From: Altererythrobacter ishigakiensis
GTDB lineage: Bacteria > Pseudomonadota > Alphaproteobacteria > Sphingomonadales > Sphingomonadaceae
Length of the DNA: 64,000 nt
Assembly: GCF_001663155.1 (NCBI RefSeq)
Contig: NZ_CP015963.1
Span: 1,054,001 to 1,118,000, forward strand
Reading direction: 5' to 3'
Position numbers and translations under genes: made by a program. Below are positions 10,281 through 18,389 of the stretch, in pieces (positions within the stretch are counted from its first letter, which is position 1; each line of letters opens with the position of its first letter). The notes below the pieces were generated by a model. That model was not told the DNA's origin. It was given only the letters and a program-made list of their open reading frames with translations, and made no database searches.

Positions 10281-10297
10281 GGTGGCGGAGACGGAGG
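10281..10297. repeat. Left attachment site (copy of tRNA-Ser 3' end)
   Basis: The 17 bases GGTGGCGGAGACGGAGG are identical to 61031-61047 and lie in the same orientation. They contain the last 15 bases of tRNA-Ser, including CCA, plus two further bases. No other part of a tRNA is present here, as expected for the distal att copy left by integration. Confidence 0.75.
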
Positions 10298-10359
10298 TGG
10301 CAAGCGCAATCGCATAAGTACTTGTGGAAGCAAGGATCGGCAAGCGGTATGGCAAGGCG

Positions 10360-10379
10360 CTCCCACAATTACTCCCACA
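10360..10379 (+). repeat. Paired CTCCCACA motif near left end
   Basis: CTCCCACA, four bases, CTCCCACA. The same arrangement in the same orientation is at 60887-60906, close to the right end. Candidate integrase or excisionase arm-type binding sites; this role is inferred. Confidence 0.5.
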
Positions 10380-10951
10380 AAACTTTGAATTGTGCAGGTG
10401 GCTTTCTCGCCCTCAGTGGCCTCACGAATAGTTTCGAATAGATGAGGCCACATGCACGTGCTCAGTACATTTGAATCTTTGGGATGGAATCCCGACGTTC
10501 CGAAACGATTTTGATGGATCATGAAACAGCCTTTCGTCTGCCCGACGGACTTGGCTCTTGTTGCGAAAGGGCATGAAAAAGTTCAATCGTGAACAACTCG
10601 CAGCCAATCGGAATTTTATGTTTTGATTTCAATGGGCTATGGTGAAATGAGTTGCACACGGATCAGCGCAAACCCGCTCTACTCGTAGACGGGTTGATTC
10701 CGCCCAAAACAGTATTTCATAATGAAATCAGATTGATAGATCCCGAATTCGCGGGGTACGGTGTGCTCCTGTTTCCAGCCACGGTCAACGATCCAGAAGA
10801 ACCGAGAAAAGATGCTGATGGGACAAACCCATTTCATGCAGATGGATTTTGAGCCAAGCTGGCGTTTGAGGCTGTTTCTGGTCAGTTTGCAGACCGTCCG
10901 CTTATGGAAGTGAGCGCTGTGAAAGCAGACCTCGTGGCTGCATAATTGAAC

Positions 10952-11314
10952 TCAGCGCTGTCCCATGCTCAACATAGCGCGAAGATCGTCCGGTATATCC
11001 ATATGAGCGAAGGCGCTCACATCGGAGCGACCAGTGTTGCCGATCGGGAGACGGCCCGTCAGATTGCCAAGAGGTGCGAGCGCTACGCGCATCAGCTGAC
11101 CGAGAATCTCGCGTCCGTCCCGTGTCTTTGCTGCAAGGACAAGCATGCGCCAATGGGAATAGAGGTGCGGCACTAGCATCCCTTGAGCGACAATATGCGC
11201 TCGCTCCAAATGTTGCCATGCATCTTCGATTTTCCCAGTGTTGGCTGCATTGCGCGCGCTAGCATATTCGCTTTCGAGAAACGCAGTGATGCGAGCGTGA
11301 TTGGGATTGGTCAT
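10952..11314 (-). CDS. DUF3703 family protein
   Basis: This is a 120-residue soluble protein that I recognise as DUF3703 from AWQHLERAHI, PHLYSHWRML, RDGREILGQLMR and RLPIGNTGRSDVSAF. The family is often found beside heavy-metal resistance genes, but its biochemical role is not established. It follows copB on the same strand after about 100 bp and could be the last gene of the copA-copB transcript. The first ATG is used, since the family motif begins close to it. No transmembrane segment or signal peptide is visible. Confidence 0.75.
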   Translation of the reverse strand: MTNPNHARITAFLESEYASARNAANTGKIEDAWQHLERAHIVAQGMLVPHLYSHWRMLVLAAKTRDGREILGQLMRVALAPLGNLTGRLPIGNTGRSDVSAFAHMDIPDDLRAMLSMGQR

Positions 11315-11417
11315 CGCTAGGTCCTTCCCGATTACTTTGCCGAAAGTGTCAGACGCACGAACACCTTGAGACCGGTTTTAGATGTCGACGTGTTCTATGC
11401 TCCTGTCCGGAAGTCCG

Positions 11418-12443
11418 TCAAAACCACGCTCGGACTCCGAGTAGTATTTTGACTCCATCCGGGTCCTCGCCAGCGGCGCGCGCAATGTCGGCGGTCTCTC
11501 CAAGTGCAGCCTCATATTCGATCCCGACATAAGGCGCGAATTCGCGCTTAATCTCGTAGCGTAAGCGCACCCCGGGCTCGACCGACGTGATCCCTTCGCC
11601 GAGACCACGTTCCGGAATTTTCTGCGCGGCGAGTTCGATTTCTACGCGTGTCTGAACGATCATCCGCTGGGTGATGCGCTGGTCATATTCTGCCTCTATC
11701 CTTGCAGTCAGGTCGCCGCGATCGGACAAGAACAGGGCGGAATCGAGCTCAAACATGTAAGGTGCGAGGCCCTGGACACCGATGACGAAGTGGCCCCGGG
11801 TATCTGGTTCCGGGTCGAAGCGAACGCCTGCCTGAAAGTCGAAAAACGGACTGATCGCTCGGCTGTAGAGCGCCTGGAGTTCTGCTTCTTCGAGCGCGCC
11901 GCCGAACTCGCCTTCGCCTTCGGTCTTTAGAACGAAACGGTTGATGTCGCCGCCATAGAAGGCTTGAGCGTCCCACAGATAGCCGTCCTCGCCTCCTTCA
12001 ACAGGTATGCGCGCTTCTAGACGTTCGAGCATCACCATGCCTGTGCGCATGCCGCCATTCTCACGCGCGAGTGCTTTGCGGCTCGGGGCCATTGTATTGG
12101 CTCCCCAGATCGCGTCTGCGGCATGGCGCGGCCCTTCGAAGGCGCGGTCCGGGACAGCGCTTTCGGGCGCAGAGCCCGGAGCCGACTTGTCCTGCGTGGA
12201 GCCATGCGAGCTATGATCCATTTGCGAGTGATCCATCTGCGCCTGGTCCATCGCGTCATGCCCTGCATCCTCTTGATTGGGCGGGCATTGGTCGGGCGGC
12301 AGATGTCCCATCGCGCAGTGGTCCACCTCTTCCGTCGTCTGTGGGGCGGATTCATGGGTCTGCTGCGCGCCGTGCGCCGAGTGGTCTTGCGCGGCAGTGG
12401 GGGCGGCAACGAGCGCCGCACCTGCAAGCAAAGCCAAGCGCAT
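11418..12443 (-). CDS. copB: Copper resistance protein B, outer-membrane
   Basis: This is a 341-residue protein with a signal peptide (ending near PTAAQ). A Met/His/Asp-rich segment follows at residues ~20-95, with repeats such as MDQAQMDHSQMDHSSHG that fit copper binding. The C-terminal ~230 residues alternate like a beta-barrel and end in RAWF, a terminal aromatic typical of outer-membrane proteins. Its ATG overlaps the copA stop by one base (TGATG), the usual copA-copB order. The role is export or sequestration of copper at the outer membrane. Confidence 0.9.
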   Translation of the reverse strand: MRLALLAGAALVAAPTAAQDHSAHGAQQTHESAPQTTEEVDHCAMGHLPPDQCPPNQEDAGHDAMDQAQMDHSQMDHSSHGSTQDKSAPGSAPESAVPDRAFEGPRHAADAIWGANTMAPSRKALARENGGMRTGMVMLERLEARIPVEGGEDGYLWDAQAFYGGDINRFVLKTEGEGEFGGALEEAELQALYSRAISPFFDFQAGVRFDPEPDTRGHFVIGVQGLAPYMFELDSALFLSDRGDLTARIEAEYDQRITQRMIVQTRVEIELAAQKIPERGLGEGITSVEPGVRLRYEIKREFAPYVGIEYEAALGETADIARAAGEDPDGVKILLGVRAWF

Positions 12444-14149
12444 CAGGACAGGGCGCCTTCAGGGAACGGACGCACGGTGACGACCTGCATCATGCCGGCA
12501 TGCATGTGGTAAAGCAGATGGCAGTGAAAGGCCCAGTCGCCCGGCTCGTTTGCAGTCAGGTCGAAGGTCGCGGTGCCGCCCGGCTGCACGACCATCGTGT
12601 GCTTCAAGGGCTGGTGCATGTGATCCGCGCCATTGACCATCTCGAAGAAATGACCGTGCAGGTGGATCGGATGCGCCATCATGGTGTGGTTGACCAGCTT
12701 CACGCGCACCCGCTCATTGTAGCCGAAGCGGATCGGGTCATCGGTGACGCGGGTAAACTTCTTGCCATCGAAGCTCCACATATAGCGTTCCATGTTTCCG
12801 GTGAGATGGATCTCCATCTCGCGGTCCACTTCGCGGTGCGGGTTCATGTGCCTAGCCTTAAGGTCGGTGTAGCGCAGCACGCGGTGCTGCACCTTGTCGA
12901 GGCCGAGGCCGGGGAAGTCCATGCGGTCCGTTGGCATCGGTGCAACCATGTCGATACCGGGCCCAACCGTCACGTCATCGGGCAGTTTTGAGGTGTCCCG
13001 CATGTCGTGATCCATACCGCCCATCGCGCCCATATCGTGACCCATGGCAGCGTGATCCATCATGCCCATGTCGGTCATGGTCAGCGTCGGAGTCTCGCGC
13101 AAAGCGGGCGGCGTTGCGATATGGCCCCTATGGCTGGTGAGGCTTGCAACCCCCATGCCGCTGCGGTCCATGGCCTCGGCGACTATCGCGTGGCTGCCAT
13201 CGGAGGGCGCAACGATCACGTCATAGGTTTCCGCAACACCGATCTGGAACTCGTCCACCTCGACCTCGTCCACGTCCTGACCGTCGGCCTGGATGACCGT
13301 CATCGGCACGCCGGGGATGCGGACATTGAAGAAACTCATTGCGCTGCCATTGATCACGCGCAGCCGCACGCGCTCACCGGGACGGAAGGCAAGCTGGAGG
13401 TTGTCGGAAGGGCCGTGACCATTGATAAGATAGGTGTATGTCGTTCCGGTCACGTCGGAGATGTCGCGCGGGTTCATCCGCATCTGTCCCCACATGCGGC
13501 GCATCTCGCCCGACATGTCGCCTTCGCTGGCGGTCTGCATTTGGCGCTGGAAGTAGTGCTCGCCGACCTTCAGTAAACGCATGATCTGGTGCGGGTGGAT
13601 CGGAGTGAACTCCGAGAGGAGCACCACATAGTCGCGGTCATAACGAGGGTCGGGATCGGCGCTTTCGATGATGATCGGGCCATAGTGCCCCGCCTGTTCC
13701 TGAAGCCCAGAATGGCTGTGCCACCAATAGGTGCCGTTCTGCCTTACGGGGAATTCGTAGGTGAAGCTCTCGCCGGGCTTGATACCGGGGAAGCTGACAC
13801 CGGGTACGCCGTCAAATTGGAACGGGAGCAGCAGGCCATGCCAGTGGATCGAGCTGTCCTCGTCGAGATTGTTGGTTACGTGCAGGCGGATGTCCTGCCC
13901 TTCGCGCAATCGGATCAGCGGCCCCGGCACGGTGCCATTCACCGCGAAGGCATGGCCCGAACGGCCACCGGTCATGAAATGCGCATTCCCTATCGAGAGA
14001 TTGATGTCCTCACCGGAAAGCTCGCCAAAGCCCTTTTGCGCGTGGGCTAGCGAGCCTCCCCGCGCCCATGCAGGCATGGGAACTGCGGCAGCGGCAGCAA
14101 GAGCGGCGGTGCTTGAAATGAAGGCGCGGCGGGATGAATTGAGAGTCAT
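12443..14149 (-). CDS. copA: Periplasmic multicopper oxidase CopA
   Basis: This 568-residue protein begins with a Tat signal (SSRRAFISSTAAL, cleavage near PAWA). The copper ligand motifs are all present: HWHG, YWWHSHSG, HPIHLHGHFFEMV and WAFHCHLLYHMHAGMM near the C-terminus. A Met-rich stretch (MTDMGMMDHAAMGHDMGAM) lies before the third cupredoxin domain. The likely role is oxidation of Cu(I) to Cu(II) in the periplasm. A GTG at 14176 is the only earlier start; ATG 14149 puts a normal n-region before the twin arginines, but neither has a strong ribosome site. Transcription starts at or near the CsoR-type palindrome shared with the divergent regulator. Confidence 0.92.
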   Translation of the reverse strand: MTLNSSRRAFISSTAALAAAAAVPMPAWARGGSLAHAQKGFGELSGEDINLSIGNAHFMTGGRSGHAFAVNGTVPGPLIRLREGQDIRLHVTNNLDEDSSIHWHGLLLPFQFDGVPGVSFPGIKPGESFTYEFPVRQNGTYWWHSHSGLQEQAGHYGPIIIESADPDPRYDRDYVVLLSEFTPIHPHQIMRLLKVGEHYFQRQMQTASEGDMSGEMRRMWGQMRMNPRDISDVTGTTYTYLINGHGPSDNLQLAFRPGERVRLRVINGSAMSFFNVRIPGVPMTVIQADGQDVDEVEVDEFQIGVAETYDVIVAPSDGSHAIVAEAMDRSGMGVASLTSHRGHIATPPALRETPTLTMTDMGMMDHAAMGHDMGAMGGMDHDMRDTSKLPDDVTVGPGIDMVAPMPTDRMDFPGLGLDKVQHRVLRYTDLKARHMNPHREVDREMEIHLTGNMERYMWSFDGKKFTRVTDDPIRFGYNERVRVKLVNHTMMAHPIHLHGHFFEMVNGADHMHQPLKHTMVVQPGGTATFDLTANEPGDWAFHCHLLYHMHAGMMQVVTVRPFPEGALS

Positions 14150-14182
14150 CGGGTCCGTGGTTGTTGAATTGCGCACTAGCAG

Positions 14183-14204
14183 ATACTATACCCCCCTATA
14201 GTAT
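14183..14204. promoter_or_regulatory. CsoR/FrmR-type operator between copA and the regulator
   Basis: A perfect dyad: ATACTATA, six C, TATAGTAT. It has the A/T-flanked G/C-tract form of CsoR/RcnR/FrmR family operators. It lies 20 bp from the regulator ATG and 34 bp from the copA ATG, so one site could repress both directions. Confidence 0.8.
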
Positions 14205-14223
14205 GTAAAGAGGTGTGTTTGCT

Positions 14224-14490
14224 ATGAAAGGTGCTGACAAAATCAAACGATTGAATCGCATTGCAGGCCAAGTGCGCGGTGTTGCGCAAATGGTCGAAGA
14301 CGACCGCTATTGCATGGATATCTTGAACCAGATTGCTGCAATCAAATCGGCTCTGGCGAAGGTTGAAAGCCAAGTGCTCAAGGATCACGCCGCCTGCTGT
14401 GTCGCGGAAGCCATTGCCAGCGGAGATGAGGCGGAACAGCGCGAGAAGTTCGAGGAACTGGTCGAGCTGCTCGAACGCACCCGCAAATAG
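14224..14490 (+). CDS. CsoR-type copper-sensing repressor
   Basis: This is an 88-residue all-helical DUF156 protein. From the ATG at 14224 the candidate metal ligands are Cys30, His55 and Cys59 (DHAACCV). The spacing of 25 and 4 residues equals the C-H-C triad of Mycobacterium CsoR, which argues for Cu(I) over formaldehyde (FrmR) or Ni/Co (RcnR). ATG 14224 is preferred to GTG 14215 because AGAGG lies about ten bases upstream of the ATG and only two from the GTG. It is divergent from copA and shares its operator. Derepression by copper is expected from the family. Confidence 0.87.
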   Translation: MKGADKIKRLNRIAGQVRGVAQMVEDDRYCMDILNQIAAIKSALAKVESQVLKDHAACCVAEAIASGDEAEQREKFEELVELLERTRK

Positions 14491-14501
14491 GAAGCGTCCC
14501 T

Positions 14502-15248
14502 ATGAAGCAGCCCAAGACAGCCAAGCTCTACCGCATGGTCATGGAGAACCATGTTTGCCCGTACGGTATCAAGTCCAAGTGGCTAATGGAGCGCCGCGGA
14601 TACCAGGTGGACGATCATCACCTTACCACCCGCGAGGAAACCGACGCTTTCAAAGAAAAGCACAGCGTCAAGACAACGCCGCAGACATGGATCGGTGGCG
14701 AGCGCATCGGCGGCTACACCGACCTCGCGGCGCATTTCGGGAACCCCGTAGAGAAAGAGGGCACGAGCTATCAGCCGGTTGCCGCTCTATTCGGCATGAT
14801 GGCGGTGATGGCACTGGGCGCGGCATGGGTCGCCACAGGCCAGCCACTCTCGATCCTGACCGCGGAGTGGTTCGTCAGCTTCTCGATGTGCGGTCTTGCC
14901 TATCTCAAGCTGCGCGATGTCGAGAGTTTTTCGACGATGTTTCTCAATTATGACCTGCTAGCCAAGCGCTGGGTGCCATACGGCTACATCTATCCGTTCG
15001 CGGAGGGCTTAGCAGGAGTTTTGATGACAGCGCAGATCTTGAACGTGGTTTCCATCCCCGTGGCGCTTGTCATCGGCACGATCGGGGCGGTCAGCGTGTT
15101 CAAGGCGGTCTACATCGATAAGCGCGAACTCAAGTGCGCCTGCGTGGGCGGAGACAGCAATGTACCGCTTGGGTTCGTCTCGCTCACCGAAAACCTCTTC
15201 ATGATCGGGATGGCGATCTGGATGCTGGTAAAGTCATCTGTAGTCTGA
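14502..15248 (+). CDS. Glutaredoxin-MauE/DoxX fusion membrane protein
   Basis: The 248-residue protein has an N-terminal glutaredoxin-like domain with CPYG at residues 19-22 and TTPQTWIGGERIGGYTDL, the usual cis-Pro and glutathione region. From about residue 90 it has four or more membrane segments of the MauE/DoxX type, with a CAC motif (LKCACVGGDSNVPLG) near the last segment. Such fusions may pass electrons or thiols across the membrane. It follows the repressor by 11 bp, so it is probably induced by copper with it. The exact substrate is unknown; links to mercury or copper modules are by association. Confidence 0.8.
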   Translation: MKQPKTAKLYRMVMENHVCPYGIKSKWLMERRGYQVDDHHLTTREETDAFKEKHSVKTTPQTWIGGERIGGYTDLAAHFGNPVEKEGTSYQPVAALFGMMAVMALGAAWVATGQPLSILTAEWFVSFSMCGLAYLKLRDVESFSTMFLNYDLLAKRWVPYGYIYPFAEGLAGVLMTAQILNVVSIPVALVIGTIGAVSVFKAVYIDKRELKCACVGGDSNVPLGFVSLTENLFMIGMAIWMLVKSSVV

Positions 15249-15433
15249 AGAAACATTCTTGGGCCGGTTCGGGTTTATCTGGTGTTGAACGGAAGTCGTG
15301 CGAAAGCGGACCGACTGGTCACGACCCAATTGCGGGCATAAGTGGTCAAGCGGCAAAATTGCCACCGCTTCTCGGGGATGGCACCAAATCCAGCTGACCG
15401 TGTGACCTTCTCTTCGGGCGAACGTCCCTCCCG

Positions 15434-15907
15434 TCAGGCATCGCCCAAATTGCGCTGCATTGTGGTCAAGGTAGACTTGAATGCTTCCAAGTCCTCGCCC
15501 TTTATTCCCTCAAGCAAGCGCGCATAGACGTTGTCGGCCTCAACCCGCATTTTTGGAAGCAAGTCGATTGCAGCGGGCTGCAGGTGCACCTGCCAAACCC
15601 GCCGGTCGTTTTTGGCGCTGCGCCGTTCGACCAGATCCAGTTCTTCCAGGCGGTCGATCGCCTGGCCAATGCTGGCACGTTCCAGTTCCAGTTCTCGCGC
15701 GAGTTCAGTCTGTGTCATTCCCGGCGTGCGATAGAGGTAGGCCAACGTACGCCACTGGGTACGGGTGAGGCCAAACTGTTCGACTGAGGTGTCGAAGGTG
15801 CGACGCAATCGTCTTGTCAGCTCTTCCAAGAGAAAAACCAATCGGTCTTGATCGGTCAGGAAGGCTGCTGCCTTTTCGTCGGCATCATTGTCGAGCTTGG
15901 TTGCCAT
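15434..15907 (-). CDS. MarR family transcriptional regulator
   Basis: This is a 157-residue winged-helix protein. The recognition region is MTQTELARELELERASIGQAIDRLEELDLVERR in outline, and the wing contains KNDRRVWQVHL. ATG 15907 is used rather than GTG 15916 because AAGG lies seven bases upstream. It is divergent from a hydrolase/thioesterase/RND operon, with a candidate operator in the 77-bp gap. The usual arrangement would have it repress both itself and the efflux operon until a small aromatic or acyl ligand binds; the ligand is unknown. Confidence 0.88.
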   Translation of the reverse strand: MATKLDNDADEKAAAFLTDQDRLVFLLEELTRRLRRTFDTSVEQFGLTRTQWRTLAYLYRTPGMTQTELARELELERASIGQAIDRLEELDLVERRSAKNDRRVWQVHLQPAAIDLLPKMRVEADNVYARLLEGIKGEDLEAFKSTLTTMQRNLGDA

Positions 15908-15952
15908 GCAGAGCACCTTAACACAGCTCCGATTTAGATAAAGTCATTTACT

Positions 15953-15966
15953 GTAAGTCAATTTAC
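15953..15966. promoter_or_regulatory. Candidate MarR operator overlapping a promoter
   Basis: GTAAGTCAATTTAC has the dyad GTAA-N6-TTAC. It also forms part of a near direct repeat, AAGTCATTTAC then AAGTCAATTTAC (15941-15966). A good -10 element, TACAAT, overlaps its right arm at 15964-15969, so a bound repressor would block transcription of the hydrolase operon. Confidence 0.45.
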
Positions 15967-15984
15967 AATATAGTGGTTCGCGAT

Positions 15985-16872
15985 ATGGAAAGCGTGACCA
16001 CCAAAATCGAGGGATCGGGAGGACTCTCCCTTGCCGCAGAAGTGGTCGGTGACGACAGCGCGATGCCCGTCCTGCTCGCGCACGGCGGTGGGCAGACTCG
16101 CCGCGCTTGGAAGCGGGTAACTGGTGATCTGGCCACGGCTGGCTACCGCGCGATTGCCATTGATATGCGCGGTCATGGCGACAGCGATTGGTCTCGTAGC
16201 GGAGCATACGAAATGCGTGACTTCGCCTCCGATCTCGTTGCTATCGCTTCGAAGCTAGATCGCAAGCCAGCCCTCGTGGGTGCCTCTCTTGGCGGGCTTT
16301 CCGGGATTATTGCCGAAGGACACCTCGCCCCCGAAAGCTTTGCATCGCTAACCCTTGTTGACATTGCTCCGCGCATGGAGGCGGGCGGCGTGATGCGCGT
16401 AGTGGGCTTCATGGAAGAACATGTCGACCGGGGCTTTTCTTCACCTGAAGAGGCGGCAGAAATTATCGCCCGCTACATGCCCCATCGCCAAAAACGCGGT
16501 GCAGGCGAAGGTCTGCGCCGCTATTTGCGGCAGAAGGAAGATGGCCGCTACTATTGGCATTGGGACCCTGCGTTCATCCGCAATATCATGACCGCCAAGC
16601 GAAGCGATCCGACCCATCAGGAACGGCAGTTCGATATGCTGAGCGATGCAGCAAGTCGGCTTTCCTTGCCGCTTCACCTCATTCGCGGCGGATCGAGTGA
16701 TCTGGTTTCCGAAGACGCAGTGACACATCTGCGCGGTCTCGTTCCGCACATGGAATACACCGACATCGCCGATGCGACCCATATGGTGGTGGGTGATGCG
16801 AACGATGCCTTCTCGATTGCTATCGTCAATTTCCTGATGCGCCAGCACAGCCCCGAAGGGCCGGTTTCATGA
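15985..16872 (+). CDS. Alpha/beta-fold hydrolase
   Basis: The 295-residue protein has the fold signatures HGGGQTRRAW (oxyanion region), IDMRGHGDSDW, the nucleophile Ser101 in VGASLGGLSG and a C-terminal catalytic His in DATHMVVGD. No signal peptide is present, so it acts in the cytoplasm. The ATG at 15985 is chosen over a GTG at 15973. Its stop overlaps the next ORF start (ATGA). Position in a MarR-controlled efflux operon suggests it hydrolyses the inducing compound or an ester of it; the substrate cannot be read from sequence. Confidence 0.87.
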   Translation: MESVTTKIEGSGGLSLAAEVVGDDSAMPVLLAHGGGQTRRAWKRVTGDLATAGYRAIAIDMRGHGDSDWSRSGAYEMRDFASDLVAIASKLDRKPALVGASLGGLSGIIAEGHLAPESFASLTLVDIAPRMEAGGVMRVVGFMEEHVDRGFSSPEEAAEIIARYMPHRQKRGAGEGLRRYLRQKEDGRYYWHWDPAFIRNIMTAKRSDPTHQERQFDMLSDAASRLSLPLHLIRGGSSDLVSEDAVTHLRGLVPHMEYTDIADATHMVVGDANDAFSIAIVNFLMRQHSPEGPVS

Positions 16873-17282
16873 ATCAGAATCATGTCCCGATTGATCGTGA
16901 GCGCCTTGATGAGATGTTGCGGATTGCCCCGTTTCACCGATGGCTCGACCTGAAGATTCGGTCCGTTACGCGCGATCAACTCGAGATCGAAATGCCCTGG
17001 CGTGACGAGATTGTTTCCAACCCGATGATCGGTTCGGCTCATGGAGGGGTTCTCGCGTCATTGATCGACCTCACAGGGCTTTATGCCCTGCTTGCGCACG
17101 GTGTGACCGCGAAGGCGACCGCTGATCTGAGGGTCGACTATCATCGACCGGCGACCTCTGGACCGCTGATCGCGACTGGTCAGGTGGTAAAGGCCGGAAG
17201 GCAATTCTCGGTTGCCGAGACCAGTGTCACAGGGCCCGATGGCAAGCTGCTCGCCAGCGGCAGAGGTGCCTACATATGCTAG
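16869..17282 (+). CDS. PaaI-type hotdog-fold thioesterase
   Basis: This is a 137-residue single hotdog domain. The family motif HGGVLASLIDLTG contains the expected catalytic Asp, and RVDYHRPATSGPLIATGQV matches the second half of the fold. PaaI-type enzymes hydrolyse aryl- or acyl-CoA thioesters. It starts within the stop of the hydrolase (ATGA overlap) and ends within the start of the efflux adaptor, so the genes are translationally coupled. A role in clearing CoA esters of an aromatic compound that the neighbouring pump exports is plausible but inferred. Confidence 0.87.
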   Translation: MNQNHVPIDRERLDEMLRIAPFHRWLDLKIRSVTRDQLEIEMPWRDEIVSNPMIGSAHGGVLASLIDLTGLYALLAHGVTAKATADLRVDYHRPATSGPLIATGQVVKAGRQFSVAETSVTGPDGKLLASGRGAYIC

Positions 17283-18388
17283 CGCGCCTTGCTCTTGGTG
17301 TGTTGGCTGTGTTTGCGCTGACTTTGGCTGGCTGTTCAGGCAAAACTGAGGGGGATGAGACTGCGCCAGAAGCTCAGGCAGAGCCGCGCGAAGTTACGAC
17401 GGCGATGGTCGAATCCCAACCGTTCGCTGAACCAGTTAAGGCATTCGGCACGATTGCAGCCCAACAGCGCAGTGCAATTGGTGCGCTTACCGAAGGGCCG
17501 GTGGAACGAATTTTCGTCAAGGTCGGCGACAGGGTATCTCGCGGACAAGCGCTGTTTCGTATCCGCCAGGCCGACTATCAGCGTCGCGTAGTTGAAGCAC
17601 AGGCAGCAGTCGATCTGACAAATGCGCAAGCGATTGAGGCTGAAAGGCGTTACGAGCGCGTTATGGCCCTTGCCCCAAAGGGGTTCGTTTCGAAAGCCCA
17701 GGTTGACGCAGCTGAGACGGAGCTGGCTGTAGCGCGGGCGCAGAAGGCACAGGCTCAGGCGGCCCTCGGCACCGCACAGCAGGCATTGGCCGACACAATC
17801 ACGCGCGCGCCATACGATGGGGTAGTAACCGCGCGGATGGTCGATGAAGGTGTATACCTCAACAATCGCTTTTCGATGGGAGGGCAATCAGCCGCGCTGG
17901 AATTGCAAGAGCTCGGGATCGTTGCCGCCATCGTCAACGCGCCGCAAGAATATGTCGATGCGTTTCGACGCAACATGCCAGCGCGGGTCTACATTGAAGG
18001 ATTCGAGCAGCCATTCGACAGTACCGTGTACATCATCAACGACCGGGTCGATCCTGAAAGCCGGATGGTCGAACTGCGGCTGCCGATCCGTAATCCCGAT
18101 TACCGCATCAGTTCAGGGCTGGCAGTCAGAGCCGAGATCTCGGTGCCGCCAGTGCAAGCGATCGTTTTGCCCCGCCCGGCAATACTCGGCGACAGTGCTG
18201 CAGCCTACGTCTTTGTGGTCGTAAACGGAAAGGCACAGCGCCGGGAAGTTGCGTTCGAGAGTATCGATCTCGATCAGGTGCGTATCCGTTCAGGTCTGGA
18301 ACCCGGAGACGAGGTTATTCTCGATCCTCCGGCCACCTTGCGGAATGACGAGCCGGTCAAATCACGCCGAACCCGCGGCGCAAGCTGA
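17276..18388 (+). CDS. RND efflux periplasmic adaptor lipoprotein
   Basis: The 370-residue membrane-fusion protein starts with a lipoprotein signal (LTLAGC lipobox). Next comes a biotinyl-lipoyl-like half (IGALTEGPVERIFVKVGDRV), a helical hairpin rich in Ala/Gln at residues ~95-165, the second lipoyl half (TRAPYDGVVTARMVDEG) and beta-barrel domains. It would link the RND pump to an outer-membrane channel. No TolC-type channel gene follows, so a chromosomal one must serve. It overlaps the thioesterase gene by 7 bp and precedes the pump by 1 bp. Confidence 0.9.
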   Translation: MLARLALGVLAVFALTLAGCSGKTEGDETAPEAQAEPREVTTAMVESQPFAEPVKAFGTIAAQQRSAIGALTEGPVERIFVKVGDRVSRGQALFRIRQADYQRRVVEAQAAVDLTNAQAIEAERRYERVMALAPKGFVSKAQVDAAETELAVARAQKAQAQAALGTAQQALADTITRAPYDGVVTARMVDEGVYLNNRFSMGGQSAALELQELGIVAAIVNAPQEYVDAFRRNMPARVYIEGFEQPFDSTVYIINDRVDPESRMVELRLPIRNPDYRISSGLAVRAEISVPPVQAIVLPRPAILGDSAAAYVFVVVNGKAQRREVAFESIDLDQVRIRSGLEPGDEVILDPPATLRNDEPVKSRRTRGAS

Positions 18389-18389
18389 T

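Larger units (their letters stand above)
9681..10951. other. Gene-poor region carrying the left island boundary
   Basis: About 1.27 kb has no coding sequence I can support. The first 600 bases are AT-richer than the surroundings and include a perfect 12-bp palindrome TTAAGTACTTAA at 9943-9954. The tRNA-Ser 3'-end copy lies at 10281-10297 and a paired CTCCCACA motif at 10360-10379. A 66-codon frame at 10652-10852 (TTG start) has no ribosome site and no recognisable family, so it is not called as a gene. The region probably contains promoter DNA for the large caspase protein and element-end sequence. Confidence 0.6.

Noticed and set aside
10652-10852. A 66-codon frame near the left island end
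   Set aside because: It starts with TTG, lacks a ribosome site, and has no known family. It may be a relic.
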